From VAYN01 sp963702075 (GTDB taxonomy: Bacteria > Actinomycetota > Thermoleophilia > Solirubrobacterales > 70-9), in contig OY969703.1 of NCBI GenBank assembly GCA_963702075.1, forward strand, positions 1-64,000: a stretch of DNA of 64,000 nt. Reading direction: 5' to 3'. Below, piece by piece: positions 51,042 to 59,505 of this stretch. The position numbers were made by a program, and so were the translations under genes. The notes beneath the pieces were generated by a model. The model saw nothing but the letters and a program-made list of their open reading frames with translations. It made no database searches and was not told the DNA's origin. The first letter of the stretch is position 1. Every line of letters begins with the position of its first letter.

Positions 51042-51896
51042 ATGCTGAAAAATCTGCGGGGCCGTCTTACCTATGCCAATGTGGTCTCGACCCTCTGCCT
51101 GTTCCTGGTGCTGGGTGGTGGCGCCGCCTTCGCCGCGGCGCACCTGCCAAAGAACAGCGTCGGCCCCAAGCAGCTGAAGAAGAATGCCGTCGGCGGCGCC
51201 AAAATCAAGAACGGTGCCGTCAAATCCAGCAAGCTCGCTGACAATTCGGTCATCGCGGCGAAGCTCGCGAGCGAAGCTGTCACCACCGGCGCGCTCGCCA
51301 ACGGCGCGGTCGGCACCGGCAAGCTCGGCAACGGCGCGGTCTCCACGGGCAAGCTCGCTGACAACTCCGTGACGAGCGGCAAGATCGCCAACGGGGCCGT
51401 CAACAGCAGCAAGCTCGCTGACAACTCGGTCGGCACCGGCAAGCTCGCGAACGAAGCCGTCACCACCGGCAAGCTCGCCAACGACTCCGTCACCGGCGCC
51501 AAGGTCAACGAGGGCTCGCTGCACTTCACCTGCAACAACCCGGCCAACGCTGTTCTCCTGCTCGGGGGTCCCTGCGTCTACAAGACGACGATTGCCGGCG
51601 GCGGCACCTGGACCGAAGCGATCCAGGCCTGTCAGGTCGGGGTGCCCGGAGCAACGCTGCCGAGCGTCGCCGAAGTCGAGGCCTACGCCCGGCTCGGCGG
51701 GGTGCCGTGGAAGGAAGTGCTCGCCTTCACCTCCGACCTGGCGGGCAGCGGCCCGAACCCGTCCGGCGCCTGGTCGGTGGAGACGGACGCCAACGGCACG
51801 GTGAGCGTGATCGTCGCGACGCCGCTGACCAACAACGTCCAGAGCGACGTGCTTTGCGAGTACGACCCGGCGAGCAATCCGACGCCGGGGACCTGA
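51042..51896 (+). CDS. Secreted repeat protein ('NGAV..GKLADNSV' repeats)
   Basis: 284 residues from the ATG at 51042, which follows AGGAGG at ideal spacing. Signal-like start (GRLTYANVVSTLCLFLVLGGGAAFAAA). Residues about 30-160 consist of about 14 degenerate 9-10-residue units (KNSVG, NGAVSTGKLADNSV, NEAVTTGKLANDSV), predicted to form a repetitive beta solenoid. A non-repeat C-terminal domain with two Cys (FTCNNPANAV, DVLCEYDP) follows. This type is common in Solirubrobacterales; function unknown. Followed by a terminator. Confidence 0.82.
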   Translation: MLKNLRGRLTYANVVSTLCLFLVLGGGAAFAAAHLPKNSVGPKQLKKNAVGGAKIKNGAVKSSKLADNSVIAAKLASEAVTTGALANGAVGTGKLGNGAVSTGKLADNSVTSGKIANGAVNSSKLADNSVGTGKLANEAVTTGKLANDSVTGAKVNEGSLHFTCNNPANAVLLLGGPCVYKTTIAGGGTWTEAIQACQVGVPGATLPSVAEVEAYARLGGVPWKEVLAFTSDLAGSGPNPSGAWSVETDANGTVSVIVATPLTNNVQSDVLCEYDPASNPTPGT

Positions 51897-51910
51897 CCCA
51901 CTGAACGCAG

Positions 51911-51946
51911 GCCTCCCGGAGGCGCGCTGGGGCGCCACCGGGAGGC
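51911..51946 (+). terminator. Hairpin terminator after the repeat protein
   Basis: GCCTCCCGG (51911-51919) pairs with CCGGGAGGC (51938-51946), with a nested GGCGC/GCGCC stem inside; 14 nt after the stop. Confidence 0.8.
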
Positions 51947-52003
51947 TCGCGGTCGACCGAACGGCCCCTTGCCTTGGCGGCCGGCCTCCTCGATGATCCG
52001 CTG

Positions 52004-53302
52004 ATGAGCGACGAGGGAAAGACGATCGTCTTCTTCCCCGAGGGGGCGTTCGGGCCGACCAACAACTGCGTCGGCATCGGCGACGTCCTGCGTCGGCGCG
52101 GCCACCGCGTCGTCTTCATCGTCGAGGAGTCCTTCGCGGGGACGCTGGAGGCCCAGGGCTTCGAGGAGCGGCTGATGCGGCTGACGCCGCCGCCGCAGAC
52201 CGAGGAAGCGCCGGGCCAGTTCTGGAAGGACTTCATCCGCGACACCGCTCCGGTCTTCCGCACCTCGACCCAGCAGCAGCTGGCGGACTTCATCGCCCCC
52301 ACCTTCCAAGCGCTGGTCGACGGCGCGAAGTACGTCGACGAGCGGCTGCGGGAGATAATCGACGAGCTGCAGCCCGACCTGATCGTCGAGGACAACGTCG
52401 TCGCCTTTCCGGCGCTGCCGGCATGCGGGCGGCCGTGGGCGCGGATCACGTCCTGCAACCCGACCGAGATGAAGGACCCGGAGGTGCCGCCGCCGTTCTC
52501 GGGCCTGCCGAGCGACGACACCGGCGGCTGGAACGAGTACTGGCGCGCCTATCGCGAGGCCCATCGGGAGATGCACGCCGGGTTCAGCGAGTTCTGCCAT
52601 GAACGCGGGGCGCCGCCGCTCCCGGCCGACGACTTCATCCACGAGAGCCCGTGGCTGAACATGTACCTGTATCCCGATGAGGTCGACTACCGGCGCGCCC
52701 GGCCGCTCGGGCCGACCTGGCACAACCTGCAGGCGAGCGTCCGCGCAACCGATCCGGCCTGGGAGCTGCCGGAGAAGCTGCGCGAGGGCGAGGGTCCCCT
52801 CGTCTACCTCAGCCTCGGCTCGCTCGGCTCGGCCGACGTCGAGCTGATGGAGAAGCTGGTCGCCGAGCTCGCCGACGCTCCCTACCGCTTCGTCGTCTCC
52901 AAGGGCCCGCAGCACACCGAGTTCGAGCTTGCCGCCAACATGGCCGGCGAGGAGTTCCTCCCCCAGACCGAAATCCTCCCCAAGGTCGATCTCGTGATCA
53001 CCCACGGCGGCAACAACACCGTCACCGAGTCCCTCTACTTCGGCAAGCCGATGGTCGTGCTGCCGATCTTCTGGGACCAGCACGACAACGCCCAGCGGAT
53101 CGAGGAGACAGGCTTCGGCGTGCGGCTCGACACCTACTGTCACAGCGGTGAGGAACTGATCGCCGCGATCGAGCGGCTGCCGGCGGACGAGGCGCTGGGG
53201 GAGCGACTGGCCCGGACCTCAGAGCGACTGCAGCGGGCGCGCGGCACCGAGGTGGCGGCCGACCTGATCGAGCAGGTCGTCGCCGAACCCCAGACGTCCT
53301 GA
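52004..53302 (+). CDS. UDP-glycosyltransferase family protein (MGT/OleD-like)
   Basis: 432 residues from the ATG at 52004 (MSDEGKTIVFFPEGAFGPTNNC); an upstream TTG at 51974 is possible. GT-B fold: an N-terminal acceptor domain and a C-terminal donor domain with the UGT signature VDLVITHGGNNTVTESLYFGKPMVVLPIFWDQHDNAQRI. It should transfer a sugar from a nucleotide donor to a hydrophobic acceptor (macrolide, lipid or xenobiotic); the acceptor is unknown. It lies 37 nt ahead of the membrane protein gene at 53340. Confidence 0.88.
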   Translation: MSDEGKTIVFFPEGAFGPTNNCVGIGDVLRRRGHRVVFIVEESFAGTLEAQGFEERLMRLTPPPQTEEAPGQFWKDFIRDTAPVFRTSTQQQLADFIAPTFQALVDGAKYVDERLREIIDELQPDLIVEDNVVAFPALPACGRPWARITSCNPTEMKDPEVPPPFSGLPSDDTGGWNEYWRAYREAHREMHAGFSEFCHERGAPPLPADDFIHESPWLNMYLYPDEVDYRRARPLGPTWHNLQASVRATDPAWELPEKLREGEGPLVYLSLGSLGSADVELMEKLVAELADAPYRFVVSKGPQHTEFELAANMAGEEFLPQTEILPKVDLVITHGGNNTVTESLYFGKPMVVLPIFWDQHDNAQRIEETGFGVRLDTYCHSGEELIAAIERLPADEALGERLARTSERLQRARGTEVAADLIEQVVAEPQTS

Positions 53303-53339
53303 CCCGCACTCCGCTCGTACCGGGATACTGCCGCTCGCG

Positions 53340-54290
53340 ATGGTGGACGCACCAGCGAGAGCCCCCCGTTCGGCGCCGCGGCTGATCGGCGAGACCTTCC
53401 AGCTCTACGGGCGCTACCCGCTGCTGTTCCTGATCTTGGCGGCGGGGGTCATCGTCCCCTACCGGCTGATCGTGCTGGCGGCGGTCGGGACCGGCCCGTT
53501 CACCGAAGGGGGCCTGTCGTTCGGCATCTCGATGCTGCTGTCCCTGACTGACTGGGTTGTGGTCAACCCACTCGTCTCGGCCCTCCACGTCCACGCGGTG
53601 GCGGAGGTGGAGGAGGGCCGGACCCCGCGGCTGGGGCCGGTTGCGCGCCGTGGCCTGTTGGTCCTGCCCCTGGTCGCCTCAGCCGCGATCATGTCTGGGC
53701 TCGCATTCTTCGGCGGCCTGCTCCTCTTCGTTCTTCCTGGTGCCTACATCTGGATCCGGCTGACGGTGACGGCGCAGACCGCGGCAATCGAGCGTCAGGG
53801 TTGGATGCCCGCCCTGCGGCGCAGCTGGGGACTGACCGAGGGCAGCCTTCTCCACGTCCTTCTTTTCGTCATCTGCGTCTTCGCGATCGGGTTCCTGCCC
53901 GGCCTGGCGATCGGCCACGCCCTGCCCGACGAAACCACCGTCGGCTCGTTCCTGGCCGGGCTGGCGGTCCAGGTGCTGGTGATGTCCTTCACCGCTTTGG
54001 CGACCGCCCTTCTCTACTTCGATCTTCGCGCCCGCCGAAGGGACGATGCGACCGCACGGGATCGGAGGGCGACCCAGGTGAAGGCTGTCGAAGACCCAAG
54101 CGACCACAGTCTCGACCCGCGCCACTACAGCGACGAGGACAGGCCGCCGGGCTGGTACGTCGATCCCGCCCAGCCGCGCAACATGCGTTACTGGGCCGCG
54201 GGCGATCCGCCCTCCTGGCAGCGCGGAAAGGCCCGAACCCCCCGCAAGCTCAGAAAGCAGTGGAAATCGGAGGCTCAGCACTCCGAGTGA
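53340..54290 (+). CDS. Multi-pass membrane protein with C-terminal DUF2510
   Basis: 316 residues. Residues 1-240 form about six helices (LLFLILAAGVIVPYRLIVLAAV, LVASAAIMSGLAFFGGLLLFVLPGAYIWIRL, VLLFVICVFAIGFLPGLAIGHA) resembling glycerophosphodiesterase-type membrane domains, similar to the C-terminal part of the protein at 41495. A cytoplasmic linker leads to a DUF2510 motif (PPGWYVDPAQPRNMRYWAAGD). Cotranscription with the UGT is likely. Function unknown. Confidence 0.8.
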   Translation: MVDAPARAPRSAPRLIGETFQLYGRYPLLFLILAAGVIVPYRLIVLAAVGTGPFTEGGLSFGISMLLSLTDWVVVNPLVSALHVHAVAEVEEGRTPRLGPVARRGLLVLPLVASAAIMSGLAFFGGLLLFVLPGAYIWIRLTVTAQTAAIERQGWMPALRRSWGLTEGSLLHVLLFVICVFAIGFLPGLAIGHALPDETTVGSFLAGLAVQVLVMSFTALATALLYFDLRARRRDDATARDRRATQVKAVEDPSDHSLDPRHYSDEDRPPGWYVDPAQPRNMRYWAAGDPPSWQRGKARTPRKLRKQWKSEAQHSE

Positions 54291-54292
54291 GC

Positions 54293-54325
54293 GGGGCGGG
54301 GCGGGCGTCAGGCCCGCCCCGCCCC
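54293..54325. terminator. Bidirectional hairpin terminator
   Basis: Perfect 14-bp stem GGGGCGGGGCGGGC/GCCCGCCCCGCCCC with loop GTCAG, sitting between convergent genes ending at 54290 (+) and 54330 (-). Confidence 0.88.
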
Positions 54326-54329
54326 TGCG

Positions 54330-55859
54330 TCAACTGGCAATCAGCCAGAGGCCGACCTTCTTGTCTTTGATCCGCTGGAGCCCGCTGTCAGGCGTCCACC
54401 AGACGCGCGCGGTCACGTGGACTTTTCCGCTTTCCATCAGCTTCTTCTCGAGGCTGCCGGTGGGAGTGACGGGTATGTAGACGACCCCGGCAGCCACCCG
54501 GCGGTCGACGCTCTTCAGCTGCTTGCCGGAGAGTTTGATCTCGCCGCCGCCGTTGCAGGCGATCTTCAGCTTCGCGATGCCCTTCGAGCGGAGGTGGAGG
54601 ATCTTCTTGATCCCGAACTTCGAGCCTTTCGCCGCTGCCACCGGGGCGGGAGGGGGAGGAGCCGGCGGCGCATACTGGAAGGCGCCGATGTCGCAGCCGC
54701 CCGCGCGCGAGACGCCGCGCTGGTCGGTTGCCGGGCACTTAGCCGCGTCGCCGGCGTGGATCGCCGGGCTCGTGCTCGGTATGGACATCGTGTCGGTTTC
54801 GCCGCCGTTGTTGGCCAAGAGGCCGAGCTTCGGATCGGTGATCAGGTCGCTCGCCTCTTCGAAGCAGCGCGGTTCGCCTTCGGGCTCCGCCTGTTCGAGG
54901 TTGTGACCTAGAGAGCCCAGCGTTTCGGTGCACTGGCCGAACTCTTCGACTTTTTCGGCGCTGTTGCCGTACACGATGGTGTTGACGATTTCGTAGGCAT
55001 CGAATTCGCCGCCGGAGATCGCGGCGCCGTTGCCTTCTTCGCCGCCGTTGCCGTCGATCACCTTGTTGCCGGAGATCGTCACGTTGACCATCTTCAGAAG
55101 CGGCCCGGAATAGATTTCCATCGCGCCGCCGTAGGCGCCCCAGCCGGGGCTTGCCGGATAAAGGCTGGTGTCGGTGGTGTTATTGGCGATCGTCGAGTTT
55201 TCGATCGTGATGTGGCTGTCGTAGGCGCAGATCCCGCCACCGTCGCCGCTGTTGCGGTTGTTGGCGATGGTCGAAGCGACGATGTCCAGTTCAGCTTCTT
55301 CGGAGTAGATGCCGCCGCCGTAGCCGGAGTTGAAGGCTTCGTTGTCGACCACTGCAACCCCGTTGAGGCTGAGGCCGCCTTCTTCGACCAGGATGCCGCC
55401 GCCGTTGTCTTCGGTCTGCCCGCCCGTCACGGTGGCTCCGGAGAGGGCCAGAGAAGCGTCGGCGTAGACCTCGAAGACCCGGTCTTCGATCGCGCTCGCG
55501 TCGATGACGGTTTTCCGCGCGCCTGCCCCCTGAATCGCCACTTCGCCTTCGGTGACGTCGAGGTCGCCGGTTTCGGTGTCTTCGCCGCCCGGTTCGATCG
55601 TCAGCCCGTAATGGCCCGCCGGCACGACGATCGTGTCGGATTCCTCCGCGTTGAAGTCCGCCTTGACGATCGCCTGCCGCAGCGAGCAGTCGCCGGCGGC
55701 ACCGTTGCAGGCCGTGGGCGAAGGCGGCTGGTCGGCAGTCGTGTTCACGGTGTACGTAGCCGCCGAAGCCACGCCCGAGAAGGCGAGCACCCCGACGATC
55801 GCAGCGGCAAGCAGGGCCGCGACCCGCCGAGGGCGGAGAGAAGAAGCTCGGTTCATCAA
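54330..55859 (-). CDS. Secreted right-handed beta-helix protein (CSLREA-type)
   Basis: 509 residues. Signal peptide VAALLAAAIVGVLAFSGVASAA. The CSLREA-like motif is GDCSLRQAIVKAD near residue 60. Beta-helix coils follow with N-N-x-A-x-x-x-GGGI/GNGGAI patterns (VVDNEAFNSGYGGGIYSEEAE, TIANNRNSGDGGGICAYDSHI). A Pro-rich linker (PAPPPPAPVAA) leads to a small C-terminal beta domain. Exported; relatives include adhesins and polysaccharide-active proteins, but no lyase active site is evident. Confidence 0.82.
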   Translation of the reverse strand: MMNRASSLRPRRVAALLAAAIVGVLAFSGVASAATYTVNTTADQPPSPTACNGAAGDCSLRQAIVKADFNAEESDTIVVPAGHYGLTIEPGGEDTETGDLDVTEGEVAIQGAGARKTVIDASAIEDRVFEVYADASLALSGATVTGGQTEDNGGGILVEEGGLSLNGVAVVDNEAFNSGYGGGIYSEEAELDIVASTIANNRNSGDGGGICAYDSHITIENSTIANNTTDTSLYPASPGWGAYGGAMEIYSGPLLKMVNVTISGNKVIDGNGGEEGNGAAISGGEFDAYEIVNTIVYGNSAEKVEEFGQCTETLGSLGHNLEQAEPEGEPRCFEEASDLITDPKLGLLANNGGETDTMSIPSTSPAIHAGDAAKCPATDQRGVSRAGGCDIGAFQYAPPAPPPPAPVAAAKGSKFGIKKILHLRSKGIAKLKIACNGGGEIKLSGKQLKSVDRRVAAGVVYIPVTPTGSLEKKLMESGKVHVTARVWWTPDSGLQRIKDKKVGLWLIAS

Positions 55860-55972
55860 AGTCCTTTCATGGAGGAAGCCGGCAGCAGTCGCCGGCTGAC
55901 CGAGCCCCTTTCAAGGACAGCAGGCGGAATCCTCCCGACCGCCATCGCCCAGGTGCTTCCGCGGGGGCGGGT

Positions 55973-56003
55973 TTGACAAAACTGGCCAGTCAGCCAGTAT
56001 GAT
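55973..56003 (+). promoter_or_regulatory. Leaderless P450 promoter with operator in the spacer
   Basis: TTGACA (55973-55978) and TATGAT (55998-56003), 19 nt apart. The -10 ends 8 nt before the GTG start, so the transcript should be leaderless. The spacer contains ACTGGC-N6-GCCAGT (55981-55998), a perfect 6-bp inverted repeat placed to block RNA polymerase. Confidence 0.7.
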
Positions 56004-56011
56004 CGCGACGC

Positions 56012-57268
56012 GTGCCCGACCAGACTGAGATCGCCGCCGGAAAGGGGGACGTCGAGGACGCTCTCGTCCTCGACCGCGAGCACTGGGAAGAAGGCCCGCC
56101 GCTGGAGCTGTTCAAGCGGATGCGGTCGGAGTGCCCGGTCCACTGGACCTCGCAGGTAACCGAGCTGCCGCAGGCCAAGGGCTTCTGGTCGGTGACCACG
56201 GCCGACGACGTCCACACGGTCAGCCGCGACTGGCAGACCTACTCCTCCGAACTCGGTGGGGTCGTCGTGATCGACGAGGTCTTCCCGCTCGACCTGGCGC
56301 GGGCGATGTTCATCGGCATGGACCCGCCCAAGCACGACCGGATCAAGGCGCTCTTCCAGGCCGGCTTCACGCCGAAACGGATCGCCGATCACGAGGAGGA
56401 GATCCGCAAGATCGTCGTCCAGGTGCTCGACCGCCTCGAGGGGCGCGACAGCTGCGACCTCGTCACCGAGGTGGCGCAGCCCGCCGTCTCGCGGGTGATC
56501 GGCAGCTTCATGGGCATCCCCGAGGAGGACGACGCCGCCTGGGCCGAGCTGATGAACATGGCGCTGGCCGCCAACGACCCCGACTACAGCCCCTCCGTCG
56601 ACGAGGTCGAAGCGACGATCCAGGAGGCGATCCAGCAGGTCTTCGCCCGCTGCAGCTCGATGATCGCCGAGCGCCGCGAGAACCCGACCGACGACCTCAC
56701 CAGCGTCCTCGTCCACGCCGAGGTCGAAGGGCAGCGGCTGGAGGAGCACGAGATCGTGATGGGCTTCTTCCTCCTCGTCGCGGCCGGCAACGACAGCACC
56801 AAGGCGACCTACAGCAGCGCGATGCGGGCGCTGATGGAGAACCCCGACCAGCTTCAGCTCCTTATCGACGATCCCGCGCTGATCCCCGGGGCGGTCGAGG
56901 AGGCGCTGCGGATGTTCCCCGCCTTCGCCCACTTCCGCCGCACTGCGACCAAGGACACCGAGCTCGGCGGCCAGGAGATCAAAGAGGGCGACAAGGTCGT
57001 CATGTGGTACGCCTCCTCCAACCGCGACGAGAGCCGCTTCGAGGACCCCGACCGCTTCGACGTCCTCCGCAATCCCGACCACCAGGCCTTCGGCGCCGGC
57101 GGCCGCCACTTCTGCCTCGGCACCGCGCTGGCCCGCCTCGAGCTGAAGATCCTGCTCGAGGAGACCCTCGCCCGCTACCCGAAGATGGAGATGGCGGGGT
57201 CCCCGGTCTTCGTCGAGTCCGGCTTCCTCAACCAGCTGAAAACGCTGCCGGTCCGGCTCCGGCCGTAA
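56012..57268 (+). CDS. Cytochrome P450
   Basis: 418-residue bacterial class I P450 starting at GTG 56012. The I-helix oxygen motif is LLVAAGNDSTKATY, with Asp-Ser in place of the usual D/E-T. The ExxR helix is VEEALRMF, and the haem-thiolate loop FGAGGRHFCLGTALARLELK contains the axial Cys. It resembles the CYP125/142/CYP107-like actinobacterial monooxygenases; substrate unknown. No ferredoxin or reductase gene adjoins it. Not part of the minus-strand operon that follows. Confidence 0.95.
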   Translation: MPDQTEIAAGKGDVEDALVLDREHWEEGPPLELFKRMRSECPVHWTSQVTELPQAKGFWSVTTADDVHTVSRDWQTYSSELGGVVVIDEVFPLDLARAMFIGMDPPKHDRIKALFQAGFTPKRIADHEEEIRKIVVQVLDRLEGRDSCDLVTEVAQPAVSRVIGSFMGIPEEDDAAWAELMNMALAANDPDYSPSVDEVEATIQEAIQQVFARCSSMIAERRENPTDDLTSVLVHAEVEGQRLEEHEIVMGFFLLVAAGNDSTKATYSSAMRALMENPDQLQLLIDDPALIPGAVEEALRMFPAFAHFRRTATKDTELGGQEIKEGDKVVMWYASSNRDESRFEDPDRFDVLRNPDHQAFGAGGRHFCLGTALARLELKILLEETLARYPKMEMAGSPVFVESGFLNQLKTLPVRLRP

Positions 57269-57470
57269 CCACCCGTCAGGGCAAAATCACTCGCGTGGCT
57301 GGCGGCGCGGCATTCTCTAGCAGCCTCGCGAGATAAATCACGCCCGGCGTACTACCCCGCCTTCTCCTCCCAATACTTACGACCCAGCCGGAGATCCTGC
57401 TTAGCTTGAAGCTTCCACATTACAAATTACAGCGACCGCAGGAGTTGACGCCAGAACAAGGACACTTCCC

Positions 57471-59390
57471 TTATATGTTTTCTGGCCTTCGTACATTGAC
57501 TTTTGCAGAGTGGACCGATAAGCCATCCACCACGACTGCGTATAAGCGCGCTGGCCCCATAGGCAATCTATGGGTGTCAAGGGCAAATGATGGTTCGAGC
57601 TGTCCATGTTTAGAGGGCCAGTGAAGCAGATACGTGGCGCTCGCTTTGGCCCGAACGATGAAGAGTCCTGCGGAACAAGCCCGGGGTGTCTCGAGCCCAC
57701 GAATTCGACACATGGGCAACTCAAACGTCACACTAAGGGCAGATGGAAGCTGAAAGTCTGTCACATCGCTGCAGGAACAACAGTTCACAAAGCTGCGAAG
57801 TAGACCCGAGGGTAGACGAACGCGCTGGTTACGAGCTGGCCAGCCACAATTCGGGCAATCGATGGCCTCATCGGCTTGAACCACGTGCCCAGTAGGCATC
57901 CAGGCATTCAAAAGATGGACCTTTGTCGTTGCAAGGTGCTCAAGAAGGGCGGCTCGCGCCTCCTGTCCTGGCCGACCTTCGATCGATCGCGCGTCTACTC
58001 CAGCTTCTTCTAAGAGAAGCAGCTTCTCAAGCAGTCGCTTCGACGTTACTAAGCCTTGCTCTCTCGTTTCCTCATTGGTCACACCCGCGATAAGGCGCAT
58101 CATCTCTAGCTCAGCCATAAAGGGCGTGACAACGGGGGACGGAGGCTTAGTGCTAGTCCGTTTCCAAGGCAACGTCACTCGCCTTCGAATCGCGCTCGGC
58201 CGGTCGGAGGGGAGCGCTCGAACACGTGGGTCACCAAACAGGATCATTCGGAAGCCAGCTTCTGAAATCTGAGGATCTTCCTCAAGACGACTGATCGCTT
58301 GGCCAACAGAAATTCCATCTGTTAGTGCTCCTATTAGCTCTCTTTGCACTGGCTCGATGGCCAGATAGGACAGCTCAGCAACAGCGAGCACTGCGCCGAT
58401 GCGGGGATTGACTACCGTCCGCGGAAATGCGGACCACTCTGAACCGATCTGCGGGGTCCCCACGAATGCGCTATGGCAACCGACATTGACCACTACGCGA
58501 GCTGCCAATGCCTCTGGTGGGACCAGTTTGCCGCTTTGGCGGGCGACATCTACCTCAAGGCGTGCCCGGTGACAGAATCCAGTGTAGACACACTCCGGAG
58601 CCCTAGTGGGGTCTGCCTCACCCCTTACGGGGTTTCCTTGTATGCAGAGTGCCATGCCTTTTTCCAGACCTTGCGCCACTCCATCTCCATGTGCATTTAG
58701 ACAGAGGATGCCAACACCTTTAGAGAATCGATCGTATGTTTCCTCCATGCTCAATGCTTCAGGAGTTAACGGAATCCCGGGACCTACTATGTTTAGCATC
58801 GGAAATGCCGGACTAGCAGAAAGCGTGGCCGCAGATGATGACACTAAGATCTGCTTACGAAGCTCCTGGCGGGTTCTGCCCCAGATGATGCCGGTGGCCT
58901 GTCCTCTATTTTTGGAGAACAATAGCCTCTGAATGAGGGGGCGATCAAGGTATGGGCCTTCGACGAGGATGACGGAGGGTAGAGGATCCTGGAGGCTGTT
59001 CACATCCGAAGCGAGAGACGGCGAGCGACCGGTCAAGTGCGAATACAGAGACACCTCTTCGGATAAATCGCCGATTCCCACAACCGTCTCGAGGGAATGC
59101 GCCGTTTCAACCGATGGCAATGCGACTACCTCTGCAGTGTTACCACCGAACGCTCGAGCGGTGGTCGAGATCATCTTCATCTCCTCCGAGCTGGCGATCG
59201 GCCACACAGGGCTTCCTTCTGCATCGATCAGAAGGTCACTGCCTGTAGCCTGCGCGATCGGTAAAATTTTCTGAGCTCTCTCCTTGCTCGGTGGCGTATA
59301 GACAATCCGAAAGGGAACCAGGGCACCACCATCTGGCTTAGCACGATCAAAGCCTCCGCTCGAGGGTTTTCTCTGATCGCTGTCCGCCAT
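57471..59390 (-). CDS. Caspase-fold (CHAT/C25-like) protein with Cys4 zinc-ribbon-like segment
   Basis: 639 residues. The centre (about 140-395) has the caspase-like dyad pattern: His234 in ILCLNAHGDG and Cys305 in VVVNVGCHSAFVG, closing with MILFGDPRVRALP, typical of CHAT/gingipain-fold peptidases. Extra cysteines flank it (PECVYTGFCHR). At 512-540 a CPNCGW ... NCCSCSD segment looks like a zinc ribbon. A beta-rich tail (about 545-639) follows. No signal peptide. Last gene of the NRPS operon, 3 nt after a 36-codon ORF. GC is visibly lower than in the rest of the window. Protease activity is inferred, not shown. Confidence 0.7.
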   Translation of the reverse strand: MADSDQRKPSSGGFDRAKPDGGALVPFRIVYTPPSKERAQKILPIAQATGSDLLIDAEGSPVWPIASSEEMKMISTTARAFGGNTAEVVALPSVETAHSLETVVGIGDLSEEVSLYSHLTGRSPSLASDVNSLQDPLPSVILVEGPYLDRPLIQRLLFSKNRGQATGIIWGRTRQELRKQILVSSSAATLSASPAFPMLNIVGPGIPLTPEALSMEETYDRFSKGVGILCLNAHGDGVAQGLEKGMALCIQGNPVRGEADPTRAPECVYTGFCHRARLEVDVARQSGKLVPPEALAARVVVNVGCHSAFVGTPQIGSEWSAFPRTVVNPRIGAVLAVAELSYLAIEPVQRELIGALTDGISVGQAISRLEEDPQISEAGFRMILFGDPRVRALPSDRPSAIRRRVTLPWKRTSTKPPSPVVTPFMAELEMMRLIAGVTNEETREQGLVTSKRLLEKLLLLEEAGVDARSIEGRPGQEARAALLEHLATTKVHLLNAWMPTGHVVQADEAIDCPNCGWPARNQRVRLPSGLLRSFVNCCSCSDVTDFQLPSALSVTFELPMCRIRGLETPRACSAGLFIVRAKASATYLLHWPSKHGQLEPSFALDTHRLPMGPARLYAVVVDGLSVHSAKVNVRRPENI

Positions 59391-59393
59391 CGG

Positions 59394-59504
59394 CTACAAC
59401 ACTGCTTTCGATGCCGATCGCTTCGAACGGGCCGCCAGCGCCGCAGCAGGTAGAGCGTGCAGCTGATTTCCCCAGCCGCTGTCCCTCACTTCGCCCGTAA
59501 TCAC
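59394..59504 (-). CDS. 36-codon ORF between NRPS and caspase-like gene
   Basis: GTG start at 59504, one base after the NRPS stop. AGAGGA lies about 7 nt upstream, inside the NRPS end. Encodes a peptide beginning VITGEVRDSGWGNQLHALP and ending in an Ala-, Ser- and Lys-rich stretch. Its TAG lies 3 nt before the next start. Without it, the operon would have its only sizeable gap here. Possible small structural protein or precursor/substrate peptide; no known family. Confidence 0.45.
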   Translation of the reverse strand: MITGEVRDSGWGNQLHALPAAALAARSKRSASKAVL

Positions 59505-59505
59505 T

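Noticed and set aside
56012..57268. P450 considered part of the NRPS cluster
   Set aside because: It is on the opposite strand with its own regulated promoter, has the GC-rich composition of the core region, and ends 200 bp before the composition break.
57352..57420. 22-codon minus-strand ORF (MWKLQAKQDLRLGRKYWEEKAG spans two short blocks) between the caspase-like and P450 genes
   Set aside because: Short, preceded in frame by a stop, and no ribosome site was found. It could be the tail of a lost gene, but this cannot be supported. The 57269-57470 gap otherwise shows nothing.
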